From the NCBI GenBank assembly GCA_037447655.1, contig JBBHKE010001549.1, forward strand, positions 1 to 64,000: a stretch of DNA of 64,000 nt. The letters are read 5' to 3'. This DNA is from Zygnema cylindricum (lineage: Eukaryota > Streptophyta > Zygnematophyceae > Zygnematales > Zygnemataceae). Positions 12,601 through 39,112 of the stretch are shown here, one piece after another (position 1 is the stretch's first letter; every line of letters begins with the position of its first letter). The notes beneath the pieces are model-generated. The model was not told the DNA's origin, searched no databases, and saw only the letters and a list, made by a program, of their open reading frames with translations. Both the position numbers and the translations under genes were made by a program.

Positions 12601-14189
12601 TTTTTCGATGTACCTGATTGACCATTATTAGCGTGTATAATAACTGAAGCAAGTTAATGATTGTGCAGTTATTTTTATTCAACAGACAAGAAGTATAAAA
12701 AAAACAATTGTATTTTCACACAATTGATAGTAAGTAAATATGTATTGACAACACTTTTATATTTTGTTGTTATCTTTGATCCGCATTAATTTTGATAAAG
12801 TTTACTAGAATAGGAGCATTACGCAGGTTATTTTACCTTGAGAGCTTATCCGCCATTTAAATTACTGTCAAAACAAATATATGAACAAACTTTATGTTCA
12901 TAAATAGTGTGGGCCCACTAATAGTGTTGATTGTTGTAGCATATGTGAAAAAATATTTCTTCCTAAATTGATTCGTTACTCTCGCAAAAAGTGTAATTTC
13001 TGGAATGAATTGAACTTGACAAACTGTCGATGAGAAATATTATTTGTCGTTTTCACTCCACTGTACCAAAAAAAACTGAGTTAAAATTAAGACAGAAAAA
13101 GATGACAAATAAAGATGATTCAAAATTGCAGGAACTTAGAAAGACAGTTTTAAGAAGGTCCTTTCTTCTCTTCAATTTACCCTCTTCACTCTTCTCACTC
13201 TCTTCTCTCTTCTCACACTCTTTTTTGTTGTTTTTTCCGGCTTTCCGAGTGAAGAAGTTGGTGAAACCTCTCACTTCTCACTCTCTTCTCTCTTCTCACT
13301 CCCCCCTCTCACTCTCTTCTCACTTCTCTCTTCTCACTCTCTTCTCACTCTCTCTTTTGTTGTTTTTCCGGCTTTATGAGTGAAGAAGTTGGTAAAACCT
13401 CGAGTAAAAGAGGCGGTAAAAGTTGAACCTTTCGATCTTCAAAGTTTGAAGCGTCACAACGAAGCGAAAGCGAAAACTGCCGCGGATATCGCCGCAGAAA
13501 ACGAAGCGGCAAAAAAAAGAACTAATTTTTTGGCTCGTCCGATAACCGGATTCAAGTATCCTCTCATAAGTCATTGCTTCAATATAAATTTAATATGTTA
13601 TTGTAAATTGAGAGTTTGATATGCTACTATAAATTGGGGGAGAGAGCGAGAGAGAGAGAGAGATGTCATGTATTGAAATTAAAAAATATAATGTTAATTG
13701 GAGGATGATGTAATACAACTGAATGTCCGTTGAAACATGGAGAGAGAGGGAGAAGTGAGAGGGAGAAGGGAGAGGGGCAAGGGAGAGGGCGAATGCAGAA
13801 GGAGAGCAGGGAAGAGGGAGGGAGGGAGGAGGGAAAAGGGAGGAGGAAGAAGGAGACTCCAGCGAGAGTAGGTACTCCTTCGTTAAATATATTGATGTGC
13901 AAAATCCGACTGTCTGGTTTTGAAATGCTTTCGTCAGGAGGAGGGAGGAAAGAAAGAGAGAAAGAGAGAGGAAGAGAGGGAGAGAGGGAGAGAGAGAGAG
14001 ATGAGGTTTGTTAACAGAAAACTCACCAACGTCCAAGACAAACAAAAATTGGAGCAAGTTGATCCGAAGAAATTCCCGTCACCAGGTGTCGTTCCAGGAG
14101 GTCAACAACATGTGAACAACAATCTTGCATACATTCTCCAATCTAAAGACCAAAAAAAAAGAAAAAACAAAAAAAATCCCGAAACTTGA
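6665..14189 (+). CDS. TPX2-like microtubule/spindle assembly protein
   Basis: TPX2 proteins bind microtubules and importin, and activate Aurora kinase during spindle assembly. Proposed exons, all joining in phase: 6665-6845, 7983-8095, 8421-8494, 9133-10101, 10654-10723, 11304-11402, 11958-12077, about 13386-13555 and 14018-14189. Exon 1 has the N-terminal plant TPX2 pattern ENFDAPKFFDF followed by acidic residues and QWF. Exon 4 (323 codons) is a charged, Lys/Glu-rich, low-conservation middle. Diagnostic blocks follow: PQPFNLATE, then FFEQLEEQKAREEAARIP with AQPLPYTIDEPE (compare the FE..V..Q..EE..R.P.AQGLP.TTDEP block of plant TPX2), then KVEPFDLQSLKRHNEA with NFLARPI. The last exon begins KKLTNVQD, resembling the start of the C-terminal TPX2 domain, but stops after about 57 codons. 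The C terminus is therefore either short or misread, for example if a donor CACCAG/gtgtcg near 14083 is used. Confidence 0.75.
7040..7932. repeat. Adjacent pyrimidine and purine blocks (inverted, intron 1)
   Basis: About 330 bases of C/T-rich sequence (7045-7377, units like CCCCTCCCTCTC) are followed after a spacer of about 40 bases by about 500 bases of A/G-rich sequence (7410-7932, units like GAGAGGGAGAGG). The second block is broadly the reverse complement in kind of the first. Another purine block lies at 7985-8300, partly coding in the exon at 7983-8095 (GEGEGEGE-like residues). All open frames here are low-complexity artefacts. Confidence 0.7.
8101..8135 (+). repeat. Short telomere-like TTTTAGGG tract
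   Basis: A short run of TTTTAGGG/TTTAGG units sits directly after the splice donor at 8096. It is too short for a telomere scar and too AT-rich to be decisive. Confidence 0.4.
11040..11240 (+). repeat. Tandem GAATTTGAAAA repeat in TPX2-like intron
   Basis: About seventeen diverged 11-12 base units of the types GAATTTGAAAA and GAACTTGAAAA. The block lies between the exons at 10654-10723 and 11304-11402 and lacks splice sites of its own, so it is taken as intronic. Confidence 0.6.
12078..12600 (+). repeat. Three decayed tandem copies of the preceding TPX2-like exon
   Basis: The exon 11958-12077 plus its intron start is followed by about 190-base units that still align to it. Each begins ACATAGTCG.GG..TAAAAAAA (matching the exon start AGTCGGGGCGCAAAAAAA). 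Two end CCGTTGCCATATACAATTGA then CGAACCCGAGGT (around 12217-12254) and TCGTTGCCATATACAATTGA then CGAACCCGAGGT (around 12416-12449), still with a donor-like GT. A third copy (about 12520-12590) is cut short. The middles have decayed and carry stops, so these are exon fossils inside the intron. Confidence 0.75.
13231..13400 (+). repeat. Duplicated acceptor region of TPX2-like exon 8
   Basis: The segment at 13230-13273 (TTGTTGTTTTTTCCGGCTTT, then CCGAGTGAAGAAGTTGGTGAAACCTC) recurs at 13351-13400 as TTGTTGTTTTTCCGGCTTTA and TGAGTGAAGAAGTTGGTAAAACCTC. A TCTCACTCTCTTC-type spacer lies between them. Only the second copy continues into the exon, so the first is a decoy acceptor with a few codons. 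Confidence 0.7.
13735..14005 (+). repeat. Purine tract in the last TPX2-like intron
   Basis: A/G-rich sequence (GAGAGGGAGAAG units) interrupted by about 60 ordinary bases at 13870-13935. It separates the exon ending at 13555 from the last exon at 14018. Frames through it are artefacts. Confidence 0.6.
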
Positions 14190-14507
14190 GAAAGACAACA
14201 TGTGGACAGAACAACTGTGCACACATTCTCCAATTTACGGAAAAAAAAACAAATACTTTAAAATTGAGAAAGAGGACAATAATCGTTCATAGATTCTCCA
14301 ATCAACAAACAAAGAAAAACAAGGTCCTTAAAATTCGTAAACCATTTTAGTTTCCATCATAAGGTAAAGAGCCCAGTTCAGATTTTCATAGCATTTTATA
14401 GATCGTCCAATGTAATTAATATGGACGCCTGTTCTAACTAACTCTGTTCAGTAAAAGAGAACAGACAAACATGAAAACATAAAAGTAGAAAAAAAAACAA
14501 GACTTGC
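14190..14507. other. Short space between convergent genes
   Basis: AT-rich sequence between the TPX2-like stop and the nearest recognised exon of the reverse-strand nuclear-import gene. It contains three spaced copies of an ACATTCTCCAAT/AGATTCTCCAAT word (14130-14305). The 3' exons of the reverse gene should lie here but none can be defined. Confidence 0.4.
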
Positions 14508-16844
14508 CTCCCATGGCAAAGCTCGGGCTCTAAGAACGGCTTCTTCTGCCATGGCCGTCAGAAGCTCCACCGCCATCGAAAAGTCGTTCGTCCTTTTGCT
14601 CTCCTCCACCAACTGCCCATTTCTCATCCAAAAATTCCAACATTTTTCATCTTTTTTTACATTCGTCAAATTATCAAACTTAATTGACACATCTTTTTTT
14701 TTACATTCGTCAAACTTTCGAACTTTATTAATTCTTTTTCTACATTCGTCAAATTTTATCAACACAATTTTGCACCTTTTTTTTACATTCATCACACTAT
14801 CAAACTTTATTAACGCATCTTTTTCTACATTTGTCAAACTTTATTAACAACTCTCCCAATGGTCGGATTACAATTTTAACATAAATCAAACTTGATAAAC
14901 AGCTCTCGCTGATGGAAAACCAACTAGTTACATTTTTTTCACATAAATCAAACTTTAGCAACTTTTGAGATGGAAAACCATTTCTGATATTAAGGGGAAA
15001 CATAACTTTTCTCGAGGAACAATTTCACCCATTTCTTCATACTAGAATGTGCATAATTGCAAAACTATCCATACATCCATTCATAAGACTGGAAATACGG
15101 ATTTTGGTGGTCCTAACCTTGTTTAGACTAGGTAATAGCGATTATAATTAAACTACCAAGGTAGTGTTTAAACAATGTTCAAACTGGAATGCAGTCCTGA
15201 ATGTTGTTCTACAAGTGATTAAGGCTAGTTAGCGGGTAGTGGAAGAAATGTTTCGTGCGAAAAAGTGAATGAAAAAGGAAAGAATGGAAAACTAAGTGCT
15301 AAAAATTATTTGTAGGGCGGTGTTAGCAAGTTTACAAAACGTTATTAATCCACACTATATTTCGATATGTTTCTTCCAGATTAGGCGAATTCTTCTTTAA
15401 CTCGTGTTTTGTACTAAACAGAGTTAGCTAATAAAAAAGGTAACCATAAATAACAAATAAATAAAAAATGGCATTAGTGTGAATGACTCTAACGATAGTC
15501 GGCGGGTATTTTTTAAAAACGCAATAAATACAGTTAAACTTAAATACAATTAAGCATAAATAAGGTTAAACATATAAGTGACAATGTTAATTAAAACATA
15601 AAAATTCTTCTATTTCGAGAACAAAAAGAAAAACATCTGATCGGTTAACAAACTGTTTGTATACGTCTACTAAAAAAATATTTAACAATGTTTGGAAAAT
15701 TCAGAGCCTCCAAAAAATGTTAGACGTGGCATACAAATTTTGAAAATAAGAATGAGAGTGAGAAAGTGAATTGATTCTTGAAAAAAAAAAATGAAGATGA
15801 GCAAAGGAGAATACAAGGATGTCAATAAAAAAGTTAACAACAACGAAAAATCTCTCAAAATGTTAACGAAGTTATTTAACCCAATGAGTCAGAATGGAGC
15901 CATGGTCAAAAAGGAATAAAAATGTAATCGGAATGAAAACAGAGGCAGAGAAACAGAGAAAAAGAGAGTAAAAAAAGGTAAAATGAGAAAATGAGGAAAC
16001 ATTTTTTGAATTTTATTCCAGATAATGTGACCTTGCATTTGACATTTGTTAACAAGCTTAATGAAGACGGAATATTTTTCAGCATGAGAATTGTTTTTTT
16101 TTGGATTACATATTTTTTTACTTTTAGCAAATGATTCAATGCAATAATTGGTTAATGGATATTCTGCCCGTTATATTCTCAATTGCGGGTAACTCTAAAA
16201 ACCCTTGAAAAACCCAAAACAATTTACATCAAACTGTCAATTCTAGCGGGGAAAAGAATGAGACAAACAGGATGTAAGAATAACAAAACCAAAAAACAAA
16301 AATCAAAAAACAAAAATCAAAAACAAAAGACAAAAAATACGAAACAAAAAACAAAACCGAAAAAAAAAAAAAAACACAAAAAAAAAGAGCAATAATAGAA
16401 TAGCACGAAAAATACAAAATAAATGTAAATCACCTCTATACAGGCGTCTGGTCCCGCGAGTGTCGCCATCGCTGCCACCAAAACGCAAAGCCGCGATCTT
16501 ACTGGTCCACGTGTACTTTCTGTCAGCTGGCGCAGCAGCACACCGTATATCTCTGCCACGTCATCCTCTCCCAGCTGGATTGCATCCTGGCGAACCTTGC
16601 CAAGCAAAATATTTAGGGCAAAAAATCGAACGTCCGGATTTCGGCCGACGGAATCATCTGGCGGGGGAAACGCCACGTGGAGAGCCACAGTCCAAGCTTC
16701 CGGATTCTCGCAAAAGGAAGTCAGCCATCTATTGGCTTCTTGGCGGAAATAGTTGTCGGTCCCATGGAGGATAGCGAGAATGGCGGAGTCCATTTCCATG
16801 GCTCTCGTGGCAAGGAGTTGAGGAGGATAATCTTTCAGAACCAT
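14508..16844 (-). CDS. Importin-beta-like nuclear import receptor, transportin-3/importin-13 type (partial model)
   Basis: Exon 1 runs from 16844 down to 16434. It starts MVLKDYPPQL in a good context and ends with a GT donor after DACIE. Its first repeat, AILHGTDNYFRQEANRWLTSF followed by ENPEAWTVA, has the A..WL..F....AW pattern of the first HEAT repeat of TNPO3/IPO13 and plant MOS14. Next come VRFFALNILLGKVRQD and VRSRLCVLVAAMATL, the usual F..Q.L..K...D and R......AA.A helices. These receptors import SR splicing factors and other cargo. A second exon, 14612-14508 (35 codons, LVEESKRTNDFSMAVELL then TAMAEEAV), has a GGGCAG acceptor and ends at a GC donor (GAG/gcaagt); it resembles a later HEAT helix pair. 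Exons between and after these were not found in the AT-rich 14613-16433, so the gene is incomplete or decayed. A start at Met 16799 is possible. Confidence 0.65.
14613..16433 (-). other. Presumed intron space of the import receptor
   Basis: About 1.8 kb of AT-rich sequence. It includes a series of ACATTCGTCAAA(C/T)TT units at 14665-14845 and an A-rich tract of CAAAAA(T/C) units at 16280-16385. No exon could be supported on either strand. Confidence 0.4.
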
Positions 16845-17542
16845 CGTGTGACGTGGCACTCCCGAAGAGTGGCGCTTGAGTGACGTGGCGCTCTTGTGAC
16901 GCTGCAGGGTACGTGGCGTTTTTTCGACAAAAAGGGCGTGAAGAGACGACAGGGAAAAAACAATTAATAGCACTTTGCCACGTGTGCGAAATAGTGACTC
17001 GGCAAACGTACGCCTGCCACCTGGCAGACTTCCTGGATCAAAAGAGTTTATTAGGGTTTGCGAGAGCACAAATTTGGAAAGAGTACTGTGCTTTGTTTGC
17101 CCTTCTTCTTTACTGGTAAACGCTCGAGTTATTTACTAATTTAGACATAAAACAGCGTAAAACGCTTCCGACTTCAAAGAAAGGCTGGTGTACACCGTGG
17201 TCCAAGAGTCCCGATAGCCCGAAACTGCGAAACAGAAGCTGGGACGGAATTGTACATGCAATTGGTCAAAACGTGCGAGAATTTCGTGCGGAATCCGCCC
17301 ATGGAGCGAAAAATTGTAATTTGTGATTTGAAATTTGAAATGGTTTCCTGCCGTCTGCATACGAAATATCCGTACCAATGGAATATAGCAAGAGGAATGT
17401 ACAATTGTACATGTGAAGACCCCCCCCTCTAAAAGGCTCCTCAGTACTGCTACAGTACTGTACTGTAGTATCGACTGCTCTCTCCTAGGAGTTGCACTAC
17501 AGACAAAACTAACCCTAAAACTTTCATTGACAGCGAAATTCA
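16845..17542. promoter_or_regulatory. Divergent promoter region between import receptor (-) and adenylosuccinate lyase (+)
   Basis: The two start codons face away from each other 698 bases apart. The part nearest the import receptor (16850-17030) has repeated GTGACGTGGCRC and CACGTG-like words (ACGT-core, bZIP/bHLH-type sites). The part nearest the lyase has a GTACAGTACTGTACTGTAGT tract (about 17443-17470). No convincing TATA box is seen. Regulation by ACGT-core binding factors is an inference only. Confidence 0.4.
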
Positions 17543-33262
<15,720 letters not shown>

Positions 33263-34016
33263 CTTACTTCGAATCTCTCTTGATGAAATTCGGGCTGTCG
33301 GATCGAGAGTGAGTAATCTCCTCACGAGATCGATTGCTTCAACGGAAATGTGTTCCCATGGACCGTTTTCAGTTACGAATTCACCTCTACATATGCCTTC
33401 AAAAATAGCTTCTTGGGAAGTTCCATAGAAAGGAGGTTCTCCACTCAAAAGAATGTAAAGTATTACCCCTAAACTCCAAAAATCAGATTCCGGACCGTAA
33501 CTGCGTAACAGAACTTCTGGAGCCACATAGAACGGGGTACCGACTGCCTGTGTCATCTTTTCTCCTACAAAACTCAACAACAAACAATTAAGAGATAAGT
33601 AAATAGATAAGTGAAAAGATTAGCAAATAGACAGGCAAATAGATTAGTGAATAGATAAAGATACCCACTCCCATTATCCTTCCCTTCCCCTCCCCTTCTC
33701 CCTCCCCTTCCCTCTCCCTCCCCTCCCCCTCCCCACCACATCCCCTCTCACTCCCCTCCCTCCCCGTACCTGGCTCGAAAAATTTCGCCTGCCCGAAATC
33801 TCCTAACCTCACGTGTGTGTGCGACTCGCCAGCCAACAGGAACACGTTTTCGAGTTTCACGTCCCGATGCGCAACACCTGTCGCGTGACAGTGTGCCAAA
33901 GTCGTCGCGAGCGCAACGGTTATTTTTGCAGCTTCGGTTTCGGTAAATCGACCACGTGACGTGACGCGGTCGAAAAGGTCGCCGCCACGACAAAGGTCCA
34001 TGATGAGATAGACGTT

Positions 34017-35710
34017 CTGAATGGGGAATTTTAAGGGGGAAAATGGGGTTTAAGAATAATTTCAGGGTTTTAAAGTGGGTTTTAATTAGGCTTTCAATTG
34101 GATTTTAAATTGGGTTTCAAATTGGGTTTAAAATTGGGTTTAAAATTGAGTGTCGAAAAGTAGATGGGTATTTAAAAAGAACTAGGTGGTTAGAAATAAG
34201 AGGGTGGTTAAAAGTAAATTGGGTATTGAAAAGAGTTGAGTTTTGAAAAAGGATTGGATAATTATATATAATAATAGATAATTGGGATATTGAAAAACTG
34301 GAAAGCTAGAAGATAATTGGGAAATTGGGATTTTAAAAAGTGGGTTTTTGAATATTTGAAAAGTTTGGGAAAAATTTGGATATTGGGACATCGGAAAGCT
34401 GAAATTTTGGGGAGAAATTGAGAAATTGGGGAAAATGAGAAAAATTGGGAATTTCGGAATTTCGGAAAGTGGGAAAGTTGAAAAATTGGGGATATTTGGG
34501 AAAGTCAAGGAAATTGGAAAATTGGAAGTTGAAAAATCGAAAAATTGGGGAAATTTGAGAAATTGGGGAAATTGGGAATACTAGGGAAATTGGGGAAAAT
34601 GGAAAATTTAGGGAGATTAGGAGTTTTAAAAAATTGGAAATTGGTGAAATAGGATAATAAGGGGAATAAAAAGTAGAAAATACGAAGCATTAGGATTTAG
34701 TGAGGAGAAATATCAAAAGGAGGTTAATATGAGGGTAGGATTTGGGGAGAATATGGGAATATAGGATAGATTAGTTGTGGAAAACTATATAAAAAACATT
34801 TAATTGTATGGATATATAATTAGTTATGGAAAACTCTAGGAAATGTGGAAATTTTCTGGCTTGGTTTACCCAAAAATTTGAGTATTTTTTTGTTGATGTG
34901 GGTTTATGTGAAAAAGTGAGTCGTACTCCTCCCTCTCTCTCTCTCTTGTCCTCCCAGCTCCTTCACCCTGTCTCTCTTCCCTCTCTCTCTTCCCTAACCC
35001 ACTTCCCTCTCTCTCTAAGTGATAACTAATGTAGATCGGAGCATACAGATCTCCCCCTGTTTCTTTCCCTCGTTTTTTTGTTTTTTTGTTTGCTTGTTTG
35101 TTTGTCTTTTATACTTGTTTGTTTGAAAGAATTGACTTTTAACGGATTTTATAACAAATTCAGCGGAAGAAACTGTTCTATGGGAACTCCCATGTTTTAC
35201 ACTTTCTTTTGTCTTCCTTATGTAAAAGAAATACCAAAAATATAAAGAAAACAAAAACACAACAAAAATCAAGAAACACCCAAAAAAAAAGAAAAAAGAA
35301 CAAAAACGAAACCAGAAAAGACGAAACAAAATAGCCACGATATTGAAAATAAAGAAGCAATGAAATATCAAAAAGAAAAAAGTATGTAACAATAATAATA
35401 AATATAACAATAAAAATAAGAATAGGAATAACAATAACAAAAACAAAAATTAGCAATAAACAAACAACGACAAAACGATAACATTGACATACAATAATAA
35501 CAATTACAATAATAACAATAATAATAATACTAATAATTTTAATAATAATAGATTTGAATTAATAATACTAATAGAATCAAAATAACAAAAACATTGATAT
35601 AAACAAGATAATAACAATAACAATAACAACAACAACATTGATAATAAATAACAATAATAATAATAATATTAAAATAAAAACAATAATTGTAGAATTAAAT
35701 TAGGGTTTAC
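34017..35710 (-). other. Kinase intron 1 with low-complexity blocks
   Basis: 34060-34145 has repeated GGGTTT(A/C)AAATTG. 34310-34660 has GGGAAATTGGGG/GAAAAATTGGG units of about 10-12 bases. 35225-35690 is A-rich with AATAATAACAAT microsatellite. No exon is visible. Confidence 0.65.
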
Positions 35711-36277
35711 CTGGCTGTCTTCAAAAACATGGTACAGCTCCACCACTCCCGGATGGCCTTTGACGGCCTCCATGGCCAGGATTTCCGTACGGAGGGCCTC
35801 CATCCCTCCCCTGTACGGAAGTCCTCCTTTAGGTACAATTTTGACTGCCAGGTGGACACCTGTCTTCCTATCCACACATTTCCGTACAATTCCAGAAACC
35901 CCACTTCCCAAAATCTCGCAAAAGACATACTGATGTACGGCCTTCCCCAAAGTCCAAATTTTGGATCCTCCGGAGAGGTAGCTATTTAGTATGGATGTAC
36001 GGATGTTGGAGGAAAAGTACAAGGATTCTGGAGGGGGGGGAGGAGGAGGAGGAGGGAGAGGGGGAGGACATAATTTGTTGTTTTGGGGTTTTTGATTTTT
36101 GGCTTTTGGGGTTTCTTCTTTTTCTAGTATTGAATGGATTTGTGATATTTTTTGGGGTTTTTTCGGTTTTTGAGGATCTATTATTTCGTGCGGTTTAGCG
36201 TGTCTGTGGGAGGAATCCGTACGGGTTCTTGAATGACACGCGTCAGATTTAGAGCGAGAATTAGAGGAAAGTTTCAT

Positions 36278-37459
36278 GGCGAATTAAAGTTTTTTTTTAT
36301 ATCTTTGAGAAGCTTTTCAGTGTTTTGAAGTTATATATGATTTTCGCAGAAAGAATTAAAAATATATGCATAAAGAAATTGAGTTAAAAAAGTCATTGGA
36401 GCGAAAAAAATGCGAAAAAATGACCTATTTTTTAGGCATTTAGGGTGTCTGTGGAGTCCACGTGGCGTTTCCACGAAGCGATACTTTTAGGACAGCGACT
36501 TCGCGAATTGAGGCGTCGCTTTGTCTTTTCTATACTCCGGGAAATCCGGAGGCACGCGCCGGCTTTTAACACGTGGCGGCTTTTCGTACATTTTTCGTGC
36601 GAGGTTCGGTTGGTATGAACGGTTCCAAAGCGCACGATATGACGTGTCTTTTTCAGAATGGGTCCGTCGAGAAGTTTTGGACGAATGAGAACGACCGACA
36701 GACGTTTCATTTTTTATTTTTTTATTTTTTTTTATCAGTCGGCCGTTGAAGTTTGAACCGCGGCGTTTGCATTTCCGCCAATGACGGCGACGAAACAGCC
36801 CTGAGACGGACTATCTGACACGTAGCTACAAGTTTTTTGAAATCCGTACAAAACCATAAAAAAGGTCGCGCGTGAAATTGAAAGCGGACACACTTCCATT
36901 TCCGGCTGCTTATCAATAACGAAATGTGATTGGATTTAATTGAAATGACGTGGCATGCTTCTACAAATTCTGAGGACACGTGACAATCGTAAGATGTGAA
37001 GAGATTTTGAGGCGGGACGGATTACGGCCGAGATTGACGGTATTATCGTAAGGATATACCGTACATCCATGTGACCGACAAAAGTTTGTTGGAAGTTCTA
37101 TGGAGCCAAAATCGATGAAATTTGTTTTCTGTTCGAAGTAAGTATTTTTTTGTCTAAAAGATGTATGGCGCCCATGTCCAAACAAAACTACACGTAAGCC
37201 GGCAAATCAGTGATGACCTCGAATGACGTGGCAAGTCAACTGGCCTTCGAAACGGGACAAAAAGTCGTTAGAGAAACGAATTCGAATTTTTTAAATTTTA
37301 GCCTACCATCGCATTTTTGAACGGACAAAAATATGGCAAGTATAATCTGTTGCAGTTTTTGTTATACTTTTATTAGCATGGGAACTCTAGAAACGCGGGA
37401 CGGCGATATAAAACCGTTTATATTAACCGGGAATTGATCATCGCAGTGACTATATAGTA
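36278..37459 (-). promoter_or_regulatory. Upstream region of the first kinase gene
   Basis: 5' flank of the reverse-strand kinase. It has CACGTGG words (36458-36465, 36570-36577, 36976-36983) and CCGTAC words (36020-37080). The cores are ACGT-type, but no site can be assigned to a factor. No open frame is credible. Confidence 0.3.
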
Positions 37460-37658
37460 CACCGTGAATCGTTATTAGCCTTATGTACGCTATATCGGCA
37501 CCCCAAAATTTTGACATTGATACCTTAAATATAATAAATTACACTATTTAAGGACGTGGACTATAATCTGCCACGTCTCCTGGCACTAAATTAGAATGAA
37601 TGACGCTATTTTTTTCTTTACACTAATAATTTCTATACGCTAATAGCGATTCAAGGTG
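37460..37658. mobile_element. MITE, CACCG-end family (199 bp)
   Basis: It starts TA/CACCGTGAATCGTTATTAG and ends CGCTAATAGCGATTCAAGGTG. The 5' TA is present; the 3' flank is CA. The interior (CTGCCACGTCTCCTGGCACT) is shared with the older remnants at about 25990 and 31330. Confidence 0.6.
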
Positions 37659-37660
37659 CA

Positions 37661-38259
37661 TTGTTGGGTATCGGGTAAATTCATATCGCGATAATTTCGA
37701 TATTCAATATATCGAATATCGATCGCGTATACTCCTCAATACATCGTACCGGGACCAACATAAATCATCACGATATATATCGCGATGTATAGTATTTTTT
37801 AAATTTAATATTTTATATAATATGTTATTTTAGCAAAAAAGACATTGTCTGATACGCCACGTACGACGTGATTTTCGTTCCGTGGCTTAAAGGTAGACGC
37901 CGCAAAATGTAACCGACAAAAAATTACTAATTCTTTAATTCACACATTTACTTACTTAGTACGTAGGGAACTTCACATACGAAAAGTTCACACTAATTTA
38001 GTCAAAGTATGATATGAAAAAAAAAATGTTGACTGTTCGTTTCATGCTTTCAGGCAGGAATACCTACTAATCTACAGGAAGATTGGTAGCCATTATTGCT
38101 TATCCATTTCCAGCGACTAGTGTTATAGAAAAGTTACATTTTTAGTTTTCTCCATGGATTCCCAAGGGGTGGGAGGCAACATGGGGGGTGAAGAGGATAA
38201 TGACACTTAATTGCTTCCGGATATGAAAACACTAGAGTTGGAAAATTCATCAGACATTG

Positions 38260-38358
<99 letters not shown>

Positions 38359-38492
38359 TAAAAGCCTCGATATATCGGCAATATATCGTGATATTTAGCT
38401 TTTCGATATATATCAAAGCGATATATCGATAATCGGGTACATAAAATTCGATACATATCGAATATCGACAAATGGTCCTCGATACCCAACAC
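37661..38492. mobile_element. GTGTTGGGTATCG-end element with CGATAT core (about 830 bp)
   Basis: The left end TTGTTGGGTATCGGG and right end CGATACCCAACAC are inverted repeats. The subterminal parts are a mix of CGATAT/ATATCG words. The centre includes ordinary sequence (37800-38260) and a (TA)n of about 45 units at 38262-38355. The right end abuts the next MITE through a shared TA at 38493-38494. Confidence 0.55.
38262..38355. repeat. (TA)n microsatellite
   Basis: About 45 uninterrupted TA units. Open frames through it (poly Tyr-Ile) are artefacts. Confidence 0.95.
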
Positions 38493-38494
38493 TA

Positions 38495-39112
38495 CACCGC
38501 GAATCGTAATTAGAGTAATGAAAAAATTAGAGTAAAAAAACAAAAAAAAACAATTAGAGTAATTGACGCTAATTTATGTGATAGAGCTTTTTCAACTATG
38601 AAGTTTACTCTAATTTATTTAGTTATTCTATATTGGGTTATGTCGGCGATAATTATGTGCGTGATGATTATGAACACTAAATTACGTAGACGTACAAAAT
38701 GTGTCAGTCCGGTATAGTATTGACGTCATTATGACGCTAATAATATTTGTCGCATTGAATGTCAGTTAATGTTCACACTGACGACGATGCTGTCGACGGA
38801 CGAGAGTTATGCGAACGGCTTTTTTTCGATGTGATTGATTTTTTTGTTTAGTGCGATTTCACGTGCGAGGGCGATTCTATTAAATCACTATTTGTACCTT
38901 TTTACTTATAAAAGTACAATTTTGCACGGTCAGACGTCGTCCGTACTCCACACTATTTAAAAAGTACCTATATTAGATTTTTTTACGCTAATTAAACCTC
39001 ACCTAAATTAGAATAATGAAAAAATTAGAATCGATTACTCTATTTGATGTGATGGAGTCGAAATTTCGAGCGACCGAATTAGAGTAATTTACTCTAATTA
39101 CGATTCGCGGTG
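38495..39112. mobile_element. MITE family A, copy 1 (618 bp, TA-flanked)
   Basis: It starts TA/CACCGCGAATCGTAATTAG and ends CTAATTACGATTCGCGGTG/TA, with terminal inverted repeats of at least 22 bases. It has the same length as, and is nearly identical to, 47076-47693. There is no coding frame; Tc1/mariner-type mobilisation in trans is inferred from the TA target. Confidence 0.85.

Noticed and set aside
34182-35456. Frames of 61-143 codons in kinase intron 1
   Set aside because: AATTGGG and A-rich repeat translations without homology.
38207-38432. Tyr-Ile repeat frames on both strands
   Set aside because: Translation of the (TA)n tract.
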